NCBI RefSeq assembly: GCF_902726655.1
Contig: NZ_CACVAN010000001.1
Coordinates: 1,488,001 to 1,552,000, forward strand
Source: Virgibacillus ihumii
GTDB taxonomy: Bacteria > Bacillota > Bacilli > Bacillales > Amphibacillaceae
Direction of reading: 5' to 3'
DNA: 64,000 bases
Below the pieces are notes generated by a model. That model was not told where the DNA came from and did no database searches. It saw only the letters and a program-made list of their open reading frames with translations. Below, piece after piece: positions 52,076 to 61,013 of this stretch. Each line of letters starts with the position of its first letter. Positions within the stretch are counted from its first letter, which is position 1. The position numbers and the translations under genes were made by a program.

Positions 52076-52321
52076 CTACCCTTCTCCTCTTCTAATTTTG
52101 TATTACTATTTTACATTAATACTATGAAAAATGCATTTGTTTTGGAGAGGTGACGATGATAGAGCTACTCCTGATCTGTTGATATATTTTCTCTTCTACC
52201 GATAAATTCGTTTTTCTCCCGTTAAATTAATCCTTCTCCCATTCTTTTCTTAATATATTTCCTGTTGAATCGATATAAGGACTCTGCTGCCAATTTCCCC
52301 TTCGCCCTCAGCTTTTCCTAA
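52076..52321. other. Intergenic gap degV-degU with degenerate CTCCCGTT repeats
   Basis: No gene is seen. Three diverged units of the type TTTTTCTCCCGTTAAATT occur at about 52185-52275; a related one is at 5770-5800. An 8-codon frame behind GAGAGGTG (ATG near 52156) is probably not functional. Confidence 0.45.
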
Positions 52322-52362
52322 ATAAAAAATACCCTGCCACCAATCACAGTGACAGAGTATTC
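52322..52362 (-). terminator. degU terminator
   Basis: Imperfect stem (AATACTCTGTCAC against GTGGCAGGGTATT) followed on the minus strand by TTTTATTT. Confidence 0.75.
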
Positions 52363-52386
52363 AGTGTTAAGGAACAAAACTCCAAC

Positions 52387-53079
52387 TTAATACGTTACTT
52401 CGACCCAGCCTTTGCGAATTGCCGATACAACTGCTTGTGTACGATCGTTAACGTTCATTTTCTGTAATATATTGCTGACATGGTTTTTCACAGTCTTCTC
52501 GCTTATATATAACGATTCTGCAACTGCACGATTGCTTTTACCGTCGGCTAGAAGTTGCAAAACTTCGCATTCGCGGCGTGTCAGCAAATGTAATGGCTTG
52601 CGGTATTCGAGATTATTTTCAGCTGCTCTCGACATGTTCTCCTGCGCGAGACGTCGATATTCCTGCACCAGATTGTGCGTAACTTTCGGATGAAGATAAG
52701 AACCGCCTTCACTAACCACTTTGATCGCTTCAATTAACGAATCCGAATCCATTTCTTTCAGCAGGTATCCTTGCGCACCGGTTTTTAGTGCATGGGTCAC
52801 ATAGCTTTCATCGTCATGAATAGACAGAATAATAATGCTTGTATCCGGAAAATGGCGTACCAAATCTGCTGTTGCCTGCACACCGTTCATTGTCGGCATA
52901 TTAATGTCCATCAGCACAACATCCGGGTTATTTTCCTTGACAATTTTCGATGCTGTCAGTCCATCATCGCCCTCTGCGACAACTTCAAAAGCTGGTTCAA
53001 ACTCCAAAATCCTTTTAACCCCTTCGCGAAAAAGCTTGTGGTCATCAATCAATACTATTCTTGTTCGTTTCGTATTCAT
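52387..53079 (-). CDS. degU: Response regulator DegU
   Basis: 230 residues: receiver with phospho-acceptor Asp58 (VVLMDINMP), and a LuxR/NarL-type HTH near residues 165-225 ([40 protein letters not shown]). DegU controls exoproteases, competence, motility and biofilm according to phosphorylation level. A 121-bp gap separates it from degS, room for its own promoter. Confidence 0.97.
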   Translation of the reverse strand: MNTKRTRIVLIDDHKLFREGVKRILEFEPAFEVVAEGDDGLTASKIVKENNPDVVLMDINMPTMNGVQATADLVRHFPDTSIIILSIHDDESYVTHALKTGAQGYLLKEMDSDSLIEAIKVVSEGGSYLHPKVTHNLVQEYRRLAQENMSRAAENNLEYRKPLHLLTRRECEVLQLLADGKSNRAVAESLYISEKTVKNHVSNILQKMNVNDRTQAVVSAIRKGWVEVTY

Positions 53080-53200
53080 CGGTATTGTTCCTCCCTGATT
53101 ATTTTCTGTTTATGTTAAGTTACCCTATTACATTATCTATGAAGGCAAAATATCTATTTAAATATTAGTATACATAAATCTGTTGAAAAATGGTATGCCT

Positions 53201-54340
53201 TTAAGATGGATCATAAGGAACGCTTATCTGAATCATTGTCCCTTTCCCTACCCCCGTATCAATCGACAAATTTCCATCGAGCATCTCTACTCGCTCCCGC
53301 ATACCGATTAATCCGAATGACTTATCACGCTTCATGTCCGGGTCAAAACCTTTTCCGTTGTCCTTAATTTCCACCGAAATATTTTGCTCATTTATTTCTA
53401 TTTTTACCTTAATACATGTCGAATCAGCATGCTTGATTGCATTCTGTACTGCTTCCTGAACGAGCCGGAAAATAGCGATTTCGTATTTCTGGTTCAATCG
53501 TTTCTGTTCGCCGGCTGATGAAAATGTGATTTCAGCATCATTATAATCTGCGATGGTAGCTATATATTTTCTGATGGTTGGAACCAGCCCCAAATCATCC
53601 AGAGCCATTGGGCGCAAATCATAAATAATCCGGCGCACTTCATATAGTGATGAACGTACCATCTTACGCATACTTTTTACTTCTTTAATTGCATCTTCCA
53701 CAGGACCATTTCGAAATGTCCGATCAACCAACTCAGATCGGAGCAGGATATTGGCCAGCATCTGGGCAGGTCCGTCATGGATTTCTCGGGAGATTTTTCT
53801 GCGTTCTTCTTCCTGTGCTTCAATGATTTTCAACCCGAATTCTTGCTTTTCCTTTGCTTCGGCGATCATCTCGTTGACCTGCCGAAAGTCGTCATTTAAA
53901 TATGTGAGAATAACAGATATTTTTCCCGCCAACCCATCTGCACGATCAAAGGTCTGATCCAACGCAACCAGCCGTCGTTCCAGATCATCCCGCTTATTCC
54001 TTAATTCTTTCTCTTCCTGTCGAAGCACTGCTAATTGTGTTTGCATCTTATGCGTATTTTCATAGACTTCGCGGATTTCTGTTTCAGAATAACGGTCAAA
54101 ATATTCACTGACCTCTGAAAGACGCTCCTTGGAATAACGCACTTTCTGTTCAAGCTGGTCACCGTCAGTAATGTGCTGTGCCATCTCTTCTTTAGTCTTT
54201 TTCAATTCAACAGTAAGTGTCTCATATTCATTTCTAGTCTCTTCACTGATATTGAATATTTCGTCCTTACTGTTTTGTACTACGTCAAACATTTCATCGA
54301 TTACAAAGTCCAATGTTTTCTGTTCCAGTTTTTCTGACAT
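53201..54340 (-). CDS. degS: Sensor kinase DegS
   Basis: Cytoplasmic kinase of 379 residues with no TM. N-terminal sensor coiled coil (to about 170), HisKA_3 with phospho-His188 in REIHDGPAQML, and an HATPase domain (DNGKGF, GLIGMRER, GKGTMI). ATG 54340 with GGTGG upstream is preferred to 54379. Partner of DegU. Confidence 0.96.
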   Translation of the reverse strand: MSEKLEQKTLDFVIDEMFDVVQNSKDEIFNISEETRNEYETLTVELKKTKEEMAQHITDGDQLEQKVRYSKERLSEVSEYFDRYSETEIREVYENTHKMQTQLAVLRQEEKELRNKRDDLERRLVALDQTFDRADGLAGKISVILTYLNDDFRQVNEMIAEAKEKQEFGLKIIEAQEEERRKISREIHDGPAQMLANILLRSELVDRTFRNGPVEDAIKEVKSMRKMVRSSLYEVRRIIYDLRPMALDDLGLVPTIRKYIATIADYNDAEITFSSAGEQKRLNQKYEIAIFRLVQEAVQNAIKHADSTCIKVKIEINEQNISVEIKDNGKGFDPDMKRDKSFGLIGMRERVEMLDGNLSIDTGVGKGTMIQISVPYDPS

Positions 54341-54487
54341 ACAGTTCCACCAGCCTATGATATAATTATTCGTATCCATATTTTTCTTTAATAGGGTCTT
54401 TCAGCATGCTTTACGAAAACTTTTTTAAATTTGCGGGTAGTTATCTCCCTATATTATACGGGCATTCACAGGAGGCAAAATTTATTT

Positions 54488-55120
54488 ATGTTATCTACTT
54501 ATTATACCGTAAAAAACGAAGAAAAAAATCAAATTATCATTCAAAAGTCACGATTTATCGGTTATGTGAAACGAGTTGAATCGGAAGAAGCGGCACAGAC
54601 CTTTATCCAGCAAACAAAGAAAAAGCACCATGATGCCAACCATAACTGTTCAGCGTATATGATTGGTGAAAATAACCAAATACAAAAAGCCAGCGATGAC
54701 GGCGAACCGAGCGGTACAGCCGGTGTACCGATGCTGGAAGTTCTTAAAAAACGTGATCTGAAAGATACAGTAATTGTCGTCACCAGATATTTTGGCGGAA
54801 TTAAACTGGGTGCCGGCGGTTTGATCCGCGCATATGGAAGTGCTGCATCCCGGGCAATAGAAGCTGCAGGTGTAGTGGAACGCCGATTAATGACCGGCTT
54901 TTCGGTAACCGTTGATTATCCAATGCTGGGAAAATTGGAAAACGAACTGCGTAACTCTCATCATATTCTTGAGTCAATTAATTATTTGGAGAAAGTGGAG
55001 TTTTATGTTTTTGTCAGAGATGGAGTTGAGGAGGATTTCCTGGACTGGATTACAAACCTGACCAGTGACACTGCATTGGTGGCAAAAAAGGGAAGCGCCT
55101 ATGTGGAAATCGATGTCTGA
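54488..55120 (+). CDS. yvyE: YigZ/IMPACT family protein YvyE
   Basis: 210 residues. N-terminal UPF0029 domain with KSRFIGYVKRV, DDGEPSGTAG and VVTRYFGGIKLGAGGLIRAYG, then a C-terminal DUF1949-type domain. Function uncertain; related to ribosome-linked IMPACT proteins. ATG 54488 with AGGAGG upstream (12 nt) fits the family start. Divergent from degS, as in B. subtilis. Confidence 0.92.
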   Translation: MLSTYYTVKNEEKNQIIIQKSRFIGYVKRVESEEAAQTFIQQTKKKHHDANHNCSAYMIGENNQIQKASDDGEPSGTAGVPMLEVLKKRDLKDTVIVVTRYFGGIKLGAGGLIRAYGSAASRAIEAAGVVERRLMTGFSVTVDYPMLGKLENELRNSHHILESINYLEKVEFYVFVRDGVEEDFLDWITNLTSDTALVAKKGSAYVEIDV

Positions 55121-55150
55121 TCAACATCGTTTCCACAGGCCGGCACTATT

Positions 55151-55876
55151 CTATAATTTGGATAGTGCTGCTTCATCCCCGATTACAATTACGTCATCAT
55201 GCAACTGCAGTACAGACGCAGGAAAATCCTCGGTGACCTCACCATGTACCAGTTTTTTTACCGCATCAGCTTTATTTACACCTGAAACGAGCAGAAGTAT
55301 TTTTCTGCTATGCATAATGGTACCGATTCCCATCGTAATTGCTTGAATCGGCACCTGTTCCAATGAATCGAAAAAACGTGCATTTGCCTTCCGCGTTGAC
55401 TCGTCCAATTCAACGGTATGTGTCATACTTTTAAAACTGCTTCCCGGTTCGTTAAACCCGATATGGCCGTTCAATCCGAGCCCCAGCACCTGTAAATCAG
55501 CATTACCGGCATCCTGAATCTGTTTTTCATAGCTTGCACATTCTTTCTCGGGTTCCGCCGTATCTCCGTTCGGCACATGTGCCTGTCCAGTTGGGATATC
55601 AACTGCATCGAACAATTTTTCACGCATGTAGAATTTATAACTGTTCGGATCATCTTCCCGAAGGCCGACATATTCATCCAGATTAAATGTTGTTACGTTG
55701 GCAAATGAAACAGCATTCCTGTTGTACGCATTGATTAAATAACGGTACATTCCTTCCGGAGTAGAACCTGTAGCCAAGCCCAGAACCGGTTTTGGCATCC
55801 CGTGTATTGTTTTTATTACCAATTCAGCAGCTTTTTGACTCATGTCGGTATAGTCTTTACATTTCAATATTTCCAT
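55151..55876 (-). CDS. nagB: Glucosamine-6-phosphate deaminase
   Basis: Converts glucosamine-6-phosphate to fructose-6-phosphate and ammonia. 241 residues: GLATGSTPEGMY (phosphate loop), FNLDEYVGL (catalytic Asp), and GLGLNGHIGFNEPG. Directly abuts nagA; GGGAGG in the end of nagA serves it. Confidence 0.96.
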   Translation of the reverse strand: MEILKCKDYTDMSQKAAELVIKTIHGMPKPVLGLATGSTPEGMYRYLINAYNRNAVSFANVTTFNLDEYVGLREDDPNSYKFYMREKLFDAVDIPTGQAHVPNGDTAEPEKECASYEKQIQDAGNADLQVLGLGLNGHIGFNEPGSSFKSMTHTVELDESTRKANARFFDSLEQVPIQAITMGIGTIMHSRKILLLVSGVNKADAVKKLVHGEVTEDFPASVLQLHDDVIVIGDEAALSKL

Positions 55877-57040
55877 TCATGCTTCCTCCCTGTACGCTAC
55901 AACACCCCGGCAAATGGTATATTTGACCGCTGCATTATCATCAACGAGCAAAAGATCCGCATCCTTCCCTTCCTTAATGCTTCCTTTCCTGTTGAAGATA
56001 CCCAGCTGTTTTGCCGGATTAGCTGATGCCATTTCTGTGATATCACTGATGGTAACACCCTTGAGGCGCAACATTTGCTGTACACTTTGATACATTTTCA
56101 GAATGCTTCCTGCCAATGTCCCATCCATTAATACAGCACGGTCATCCGTTACCGTAACAGGCTGGCCGCCCAGTTCATAATCACCAGCCTGCAAACACTT
56201 GGCACGCATTGCATCTGTAATTAAAATCAACCGCTCTCTGCCCATATTCGCATAAATCAGTTCAAGCATTTCCGGTGCAACGTGAATCCCATCTGCAATC
56301 AATTCGGCTCGCAGCTCTTCTAATTGGAATGCAGCACCGACCGCACCAACATCACGGTGGTGAATCCCAGTCATTGCGTTGCAAAGGTGTGTAACCTGAC
56401 GAAGACCATGCGAAACAGCTTTTTTTATACCTTCAAATTCTGCTGCTGTATGTCCGGCTGAAACATTTACCCCGGAGTCTGACAGTGCCCGGATAAACTC
56501 GCCATCTACATCATGTTCAGGTGCCATCGTGATGGTCTTAATGCTGTTGCCCGAAAGCGTCTGCCACTTTCTGAACAGGTCAAGATCCGGCTGCAAAATA
56601 TACTCAAGTGGCTGAGCTCCTTTTTTACTCTTCTCAATAAATGGACCTTCCAGATGCACGCCAATAACTTCAGCTTGTCCCGTTTTCGAATGATACGCCG
56701 CAATATTTTCAAGTGCCTTTTCAGTGTTTTCCCGCGACTGTGTAATCGTTGTTGCCAAAAAACCGGTTGTACCTTCAGCAGGTAATACACTTGCCATTGT
56801 ATCAAGTGCCTCTTCAGTCGCATCCATTACATCAGCACCGGCCGCACCGTGAATGTGTCCATCAATAAAGCCTGGCAACAAATGCAGCCCCATCCCGTCA
56901 ATAACCTCAGCGCCGGGCGGCGGATCAGTTTCTGCATGTATTTCCTTGATTTTATCATTTTCAATAAACAGGGATCCTGAGACAATCCCCTGATCTTCTG
57001 TATAGATAACTGCGTCTTTAATATACAATCTGGTATCCAA
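55877..57040 (-). CDS. nagA: N-acetylglucosamine-6-phosphate deacetylase
   Basis: Metal-dependent hydrolase of 387 residues. Metal motif GHIHGAAG (residues about 60-67), then HLEGPF and SAGHTAAEF, and catalytic Asp in LITDAMRA. First step of GlcNAc-6-P use before NagB. A nagR regulator is not in the window. Confidence 0.96.
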   Translation of the reverse strand: MDTRLYIKDAVIYTEDQGIVSGSLFIENDKIKEIHAETDPPPGAEVIDGMGLHLLPGFIDGHIHGAAGADVMDATEEALDTMASVLPAEGTTGFLATTITQSRENTEKALENIAAYHSKTGQAEVIGVHLEGPFIEKSKKGAQPLEYILQPDLDLFRKWQTLSGNSIKTITMAPEHDVDGEFIRALSDSGVNVSAGHTAAEFEGIKKAVSHGLRQVTHLCNAMTGIHHRDVGAVGAAFQLEELRAELIADGIHVAPEMLELIYANMGRERLILITDAMRAKCLQAGDYELGGQPVTVTDDRAVLMDGTLAGSILKMYQSVQQMLRLKGVTISDITEMASANPAKQLGIFNRKGSIKEGKDADLLLVDDNAAVKYTICRGVVAYREEA

Positions 57041-57061
57041 TTCGTATTCAATCCTTTTATT

Positions 57062-57205
57062 TTACTTTGTCTGTAAGTTATTATTCCCTGCACTCAGTTC
57101 ATGAATAAGTGCGTTAATCAGTTCTTCCGACGATTGAAATTTGGCATTTTCTGTTTCCTCAATAAGCTTTTTAAGCATATGCTTAAAACGTTCCTGTTCT
57201 ACCAT
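57062..57205 (-). CDS. Small hypothetical protein, 47 residues, ahead of nagA
   Basis: ATG 57205 has AAAAGGCGG 8 nt upstream. The product is charged and helical: MVEQERFKHMLKKLIEE then SSEELINALIHELS. No signal or TM. Its stop is 22 bp before nagA and it probably is co-transcribed with it. Not recognised. Confidence 0.55.
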   Translation of the reverse strand: MVEQERFKHMLKKLIEETENAKFQSSEELINALIHELSAGNNNLQTK

Positions 57206-57320
57206 TTACAATACCGCCTTTTCTAAAATTATATGCCAATCATACCATATTCACTCGAAAAAGACTGTCGAATTATGTCGTTCAACGGAACTTTCTGCTT
57301 AATTTTCTGTTTTTGTGCCG

Positions 57321-57800
57321 TTATTTTTTATTCCGTTTCAAAAATATCAGAAACAGCGCGGCAAATGCCGCTCCAATTCCATCAATAACGACGTCCCCCG
57401 CATACGGTGTCCGATTAGCCGTAAAGCTTTGATGAAATTCATCTGTAACAGCATATGTAACAGTTAGCATATATGACAAGGCTATAACAGTCCAAAATTT
57501 ACATTTAGACGTTTTAACAAAAGCAATGAAAAACAAACAGAGCAATATAAAATAAACGCCAAAGTGGGCTCCTTTTCGGACAAAAAATTCAATCAGACCA
57601 GCGACACCCAATGTTTCCACACTGACCTCAGAATGATGATATGTAAACGAAATCCAATCAAGATACGGTTTCAAAAAAGCTACATTCAGCGTATTCCCCA
57701 AAAACGGCTTGATATCCTGTTCCCCATAAGGTTGTGCAGACGAATAAAATATTACGCCCATCCAGAACAAAGGCAAAAGCCAATATAAATATTTTCGCAC
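57321..57800 (-). CDS. VanZ-like membrane protein
   Basis: About 159 residues with four TM helices. The VanZ-type features are an early WMGVIFYSSAQP and later YAVTDEFHQSFTANRTPYAGDVVIDGIGA. GTG 57800 has GGGAG 8 nt upstream. VanZ homologues affect envelope permeability to glycopeptides; without van genes here, resistance should not be inferred. Confidence 0.85.
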   Translation of the reverse strand: MRKYLYWLLPLFWMGVIFYSSAQPYGEQDIKPFLGNTLNVAFLKPYLDWISFTYHHSEVSVETLGVAGLIEFFVRKGAHFGVYFILLCLFFIAFVKTSKCKFWTVIALSYMLTVTYAVTDEFHQSFTANRTPYAGDVVIDGIGAAFAALFLIFLKRNKK

Positions 57801-57871
57801 CACTACCACTCCCAAATCCGACGTATCCGCACATCAAAAAACCGCAAGCCTATCAGCTGTACGGTAACCTC

Positions 57872-58204
57872 TTACTTATCCTGTTCTTTTCTCCATTTTG
57901 TAAATTCAAGATAATCCTTAAATTGTTCCTTGGTAACCCCGGACTCCATTGCTTCCCGAACAATTTCAATCCATTCACCGTCCAGTTTCTCTTGTTTGCT
58001 CTTCTGATCATCTTCACCAATCAATTCATTCACCGACACACCCAGTACAGCACTTATTTTTTCCATAAATTGAATCGATGGGTTTGACTGAAGATTCCGC
58101 TCAATCGAGCTCAAATATGATTTAGCAACACCAGCCCGCTCCGCAAGTTCGGAAATAGACAATTTTTTAGTCTTTCGTAATTGTTTGATCGTTTCACCTA
58201 TCAA
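57872..58204 (-). CDS. sinR: Biofilm master repressor SinR
   Basis: 110 residues. N-terminal Xre-type HTH (ISELAERAGVAKSYLSSIERNLQSNPSIQFMEKI) and C-terminal SinI-binding helices (DGEWIEIVREAMESGVTKEQFKDYL). The TTG at 58204, with GAAGGTG upstream, gives MIGETIKQLRK, the SinR start. Represses matrix genes and is titrated by SinI, encoded just upstream. Confidence 0.93.
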   Translation of the reverse strand: MIGETIKQLRKTKKLSISELAERAGVAKSYLSSIERNLQSNPSIQFMEKISAVLGVSVNELIGEDDQKSKQEKLDGEWIEIVREAMESGVTKEQFKDYLEFTKWRKEQDK

Positions 58205-58280
58205 GCCGCACACCTTCTTTCAAACAGATTATACCACAAAAAGGTGCATGGTTCTATATAATGTACAGTTTTTCCCATCA

Positions 58281-58409
58281 TTAGTCCTTCCGCTGCATTT
58301 CTGCAAGGAACGTCCTTATTTCATCCACCGTCAACCCCAGGGTTTTTGCCGATTTTATTAACTGCAGCCACTCATCATCCATAGAAACTTGTTTCACTGT
58401 ATTTTGCAT
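58281..58409 (-). CDS. sinI: SinR anti-repressor SinI
   Basis: 42 residues behind AGGAGG (8 nt). The helix-hairpin SMDDEWLQLIKSAKTLGL followed by TVDEIRTFLAEM matches the SinI/SinR dimerisation domain (D-EW--L---A---G---EIR-FL). It stops right after this motif, so it lacks the longer tail of B. subtilis SinI. Upstream of sinR on the same strand with a sigma-A promoter. Confidence 0.88.
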   Translation of the reverse strand: MQNTVKQVSMDDEWLQLIKSAKTLGLTVDEIRTFLAEMQRKD

Positions 58410-58549
58410 GTAACATTCCTCCTAACAAATATCAAAACAGTATCCCGCTATATGAATCTTTATACCCGCTACTTTTAAAACTAAATTTGCCACAAGTTTG
58501 TTCTTTAATAAGAATATTTAGTTCAATAATACCACTATACAACAGTTGC

Positions 58550-58578
58550 AATATATTTTGGGTGTCTACTTTTGTCAA
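58550..58578 (-). promoter_or_regulatory. Sigma-A promoter of sinIR
   Basis: Minus strand: TTGACA (58573-58578), 17 bp, TATATT (58550-58555), about 140 bp upstream of sinI. The 58410-58826 gap also contains the divergent pbp promoter region; no further gene seen. Confidence 0.7.
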
Positions 58579-58826
58579 AAACCAACTAGTTTTGTGCTTG
58601 TCAGATCAATTATTGCCGACATAGGTCTAATGACTTACACTTAATTTTATTATAACATAAATTCGTTATTAAGAACATCTTTTGAAAAAATTTAGTTTTA
58701 ACTGCGGTCCGACCTGCAACAGTTCGTACACATACCTTACGAAACTATAGATAAAACGCATGTAATTTCAGAATGGAAAATGATATGATAATACTAATAG
58801 ATTATTAGAAAATGAGGGGGGTCCTT

Positions 58827-60854
58827 ATGAAAAAATTAATTCTGTTGCTGCCTGTATTATTGTTACTTCTCATTTCCGCATGTTCGGAAGATGAAACTAC
58901 CCCGCAGGAACGATTTGATAAATATGTAAGCCATTGGAACCAGCAGGAATTCAGTAAAATGTACGAGATGTCATCGGAAAAATCCACTAAAAAATACCCG
59001 ACCGGGGATTATGTGAAACGATACAAAGATATTTACAAGGATTTGGAAATCAACAACGTGAAAATTTCCTATAAGAAACCTTCGGAGAAACAAACGGAAA
59101 AAGCGATGGAAAAAGGTAAAGCTACTATTCCCTTTACAGTAAAAATGGACAGCATTGCAGGTCCCATTAAATTTGATTACAAAGCAACTTTAGTTAAAGA
59201 AGGTGAAGAGGATAAGGAAAACTGGTATGTTAACTGGAATCCCGGTTTTATTTTTCCGGCAATTAAAAACGGCGGAAAAATCGGATTGGAAACCGAAGAA
59301 CCCCGGCGTGGAGAAATCCTTGACCGTAACCGGATGCCTCTTGCCATTAATGATGTTGTTTACGAGATTGGTATTATTCCCGGTAAACTCGGAGCGAACG
59401 CTAAACAGCAAAAACAACAAATAGCTGACCTGCTCAACATATCAGTTGAATCAATCAACAACAGCCTGAATGCAGACTGGGTAAAATCAGGCATGTTCGT
59501 ACCGGTTAAAAAAGTTCCGACATCCAATGAAAGCGTACTGAACCAACTTTTTGAACTAAGCTCTGTCGTTAAACGGGATGTAACAGGAAGAGTATATCCA
59601 TATGGAAAAGCGACTGCACATCTTATCGGATATGTCGGAAAAATCACAGCAGAAGAACTGGAGAAACTTGACTCAGATGTATACAGCCCAAATGATATGA
59701 TCGGAAAACGCGGACTTGAGCAGCGCTTTGATAAGCGACTGAAAGGTGAAGAAGGTGTAAAGATAACCGTTACAAAAGAAAGTGGCGAAACAACGGTAAT
59801 TGCCGAAAAGCCTGTCCAAGACGGGGAAAATATTGTAACAACAATTGATGCAGAACTGCAGCAGCGAATTTTCCAAAGTTACGAGGGGAAAGCTGGAACT
59901 GCCGCTGCAATAGACCCAAAAACCGGTGAAACACTGGCATTGGTCAGCAGTCCAGCTTTTAATCCGAATGATTTTTTATACGGCATTTCCCAATCCAAGT
60001 TGGATGAATTGCAAAATGATCCGCAAAAACCATTAATCAATCGGTTTGCAGCAACATTTACACCTGGATCTGTTATTAAACCAGTAACTGCGGCAATCGG
60101 TTTAAATAATGGAACTATCAAGCCTGGTGAAGGTGTTAAAATCAATGGTCTTACATGGAGCGGAGGCGCGGGCTGGGGAGACTATGAAGTTACGCGTGTA
60201 TCCACGTCAAGCCAGCCCGTTGACGTTACCAACGCCCTGATTCGCTCCGACAACATTTATTTTGCCATGAAGGCAGTTGAAATGGGCGCTGAAAAATATG
60301 TGAACGGCATGAAACAATTTGGCTTTGGGAAGAAACTTCCGTTTAAATATCCAATCCAGTCGTCAACTGTTTCCTCGAGCGGCAGCATAAATGATGAAGT
60401 ACTGCTTGCTAATTCGAGCTACGGACAAGGTGAATTGCAGGTAAGCGCACTGCATTTGGCAATGACCTATACACCGATTCTGAACAAAGGAAAAATGATC
60501 AAACCTACCCTTCTGCTTGATGCCAAGGATGGTCAGGCTTGGAAAAAGAATTTGATCTCTAAGAAGCAGGCAAACCTCCTGCAGGATGCATTGCGTAAAG
60601 TTGTTTCTTCGCCGAAAGGAACAGCAAATGGGGCCCAGCGTGCTGACTTACCGATCGCTGGCAAAACTGGTACCGCTGAGTTGAAAAAATCACTTGATGT
60701 GGAATCAGGTCCGGAAAACGGTTGGTTTGTCGGGTATCCATCGAAATCCAAAGACATTCTGATTTCCATGATGGTTGAGCATACCGAAGATAATGGCGGC
60801 AGCAGCTATGTAGTAGATAAGGTCACAAATATATTAATGGATGTAAAACAATAA
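58827..60854 (+). CDS. pbpC: Lipoprotein class B penicillin-binding protein, PBP3 (PbpC) type
   Basis: 675 residues. Lipobox ISAC, a MecA_N/NTF2-like domain (about 25-140), a PBP dimerisation region (RRGEILDRNRMPLA), and a transpeptidase domain with SVIK (SxxK, in TPGSVIKP), SDN and KTGT. This is the plan of B. subtilis PbpC and of staphylococcal MecA; the overall sequence pattern follows PbpC. ATG 58827 has GAGGGGGG upstream. Divergent from sinIR. MecA-like resistance should not be assumed. Confidence 0.92.
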   Translation: MKKLILLLPVLLLLLISACSEDETTPQERFDKYVSHWNQQEFSKMYEMSSEKSTKKYPTGDYVKRYKDIYKDLEINNVKISYKKPSEKQTEKAMEKGKATIPFTVKMDSIAGPIKFDYKATLVKEGEEDKENWYVNWNPGFIFPAIKNGGKIGLETEEPRRGEILDRNRMPLAINDVVYEIGIIPGKLGANAKQQKQQIADLLNISVESINNSLNADWVKSGMFVPVKKVPTSNESVLNQLFELSSVVKRDVTGRVYPYGKATAHLIGYVGKITAEELEKLDSDVYSPNDMIGKRGLEQRFDKRLKGEEGVKITVTKESGETTVIAEKPVQDGENIVTTIDAELQQRIFQSYEGKAGTAAAIDPKTGETLALVSSPAFNPNDFLYGISQSKLDELQNDPQKPLINRFAATFTPGSVIKPVTAAIGLNNGTIKPGEGVKINGLTWSGGAGWGDYEVTRVSTSSQPVDVTNALIRSDNIYFAMKAVEMGAEKYVNGMKQFGFGKKLPFKYPIQSSTVSSSGSINDEVLLANSSYGQGELQVSALHLAMTYTPILNKGKMIKPTLLLDAKDGQAWKKNLISKKQANLLQDALRKVVSSPKGTANGAQRADLPIAGKTGTAELKKSLDVESGPENGWFVGYPSKSKDILISMMVEHTEDNGGSSYVVDKVTNILMDVKQ

Positions 60855-60856
60855 GA

Positions 60857-60896
60857 TTAAAAGTGGCTTGCAGGTGTCTGCAAGCCACTTTTTTAA
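60857..60896 (+). terminator. pbpC terminator
   Basis: A perfect 15-bp stem (60859-60873 with 60878-60892) and a 4-nt loop followed by T. Confidence 0.9.
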
Positions 60897-60911
60897 CCCA
60901 ATAAATAATAA

Positions 60912-60960
60912 TCAACCTTACCGGTGCACTTATACAGTAAGAAAGTTACTTAACTGCCAA
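60912..60960 (+). repeat. Two-hairpin dispersed repeat, partial copy 5
   Basis: Keeps the linker part GTGCACTTATACAGTAAG and AAAGTTACTT; the first hairpin is missing. Lies between pbpC and the OPT transporter. Confidence 0.6.
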
Positions 60961-61013
60961 CAACAAAAAAGAGCCACCCTATAAATGGATGACTCATCGT
61001 ATAGCAAGCTCAC

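Noticed and set aside
52156..52185. Tiny frame behind GAGAGGTG in the degV-degU gap
   Set aside because: Only eight codons and no conserved context that I can see.
57321..57800. Glycopeptide resistance locus
   Set aside because: A VanZ-like protein alone, without vanHAX or vanRS, is common in Firmicutes and no evidence of resistance.
58827..60854. Reading the PBP as a methicillin-resistance MecA
   Set aside because: Shares the MecA_N layout, but lipobox, length and sequence pattern follow the intrinsic PbpC (PBP3) of bacilli.
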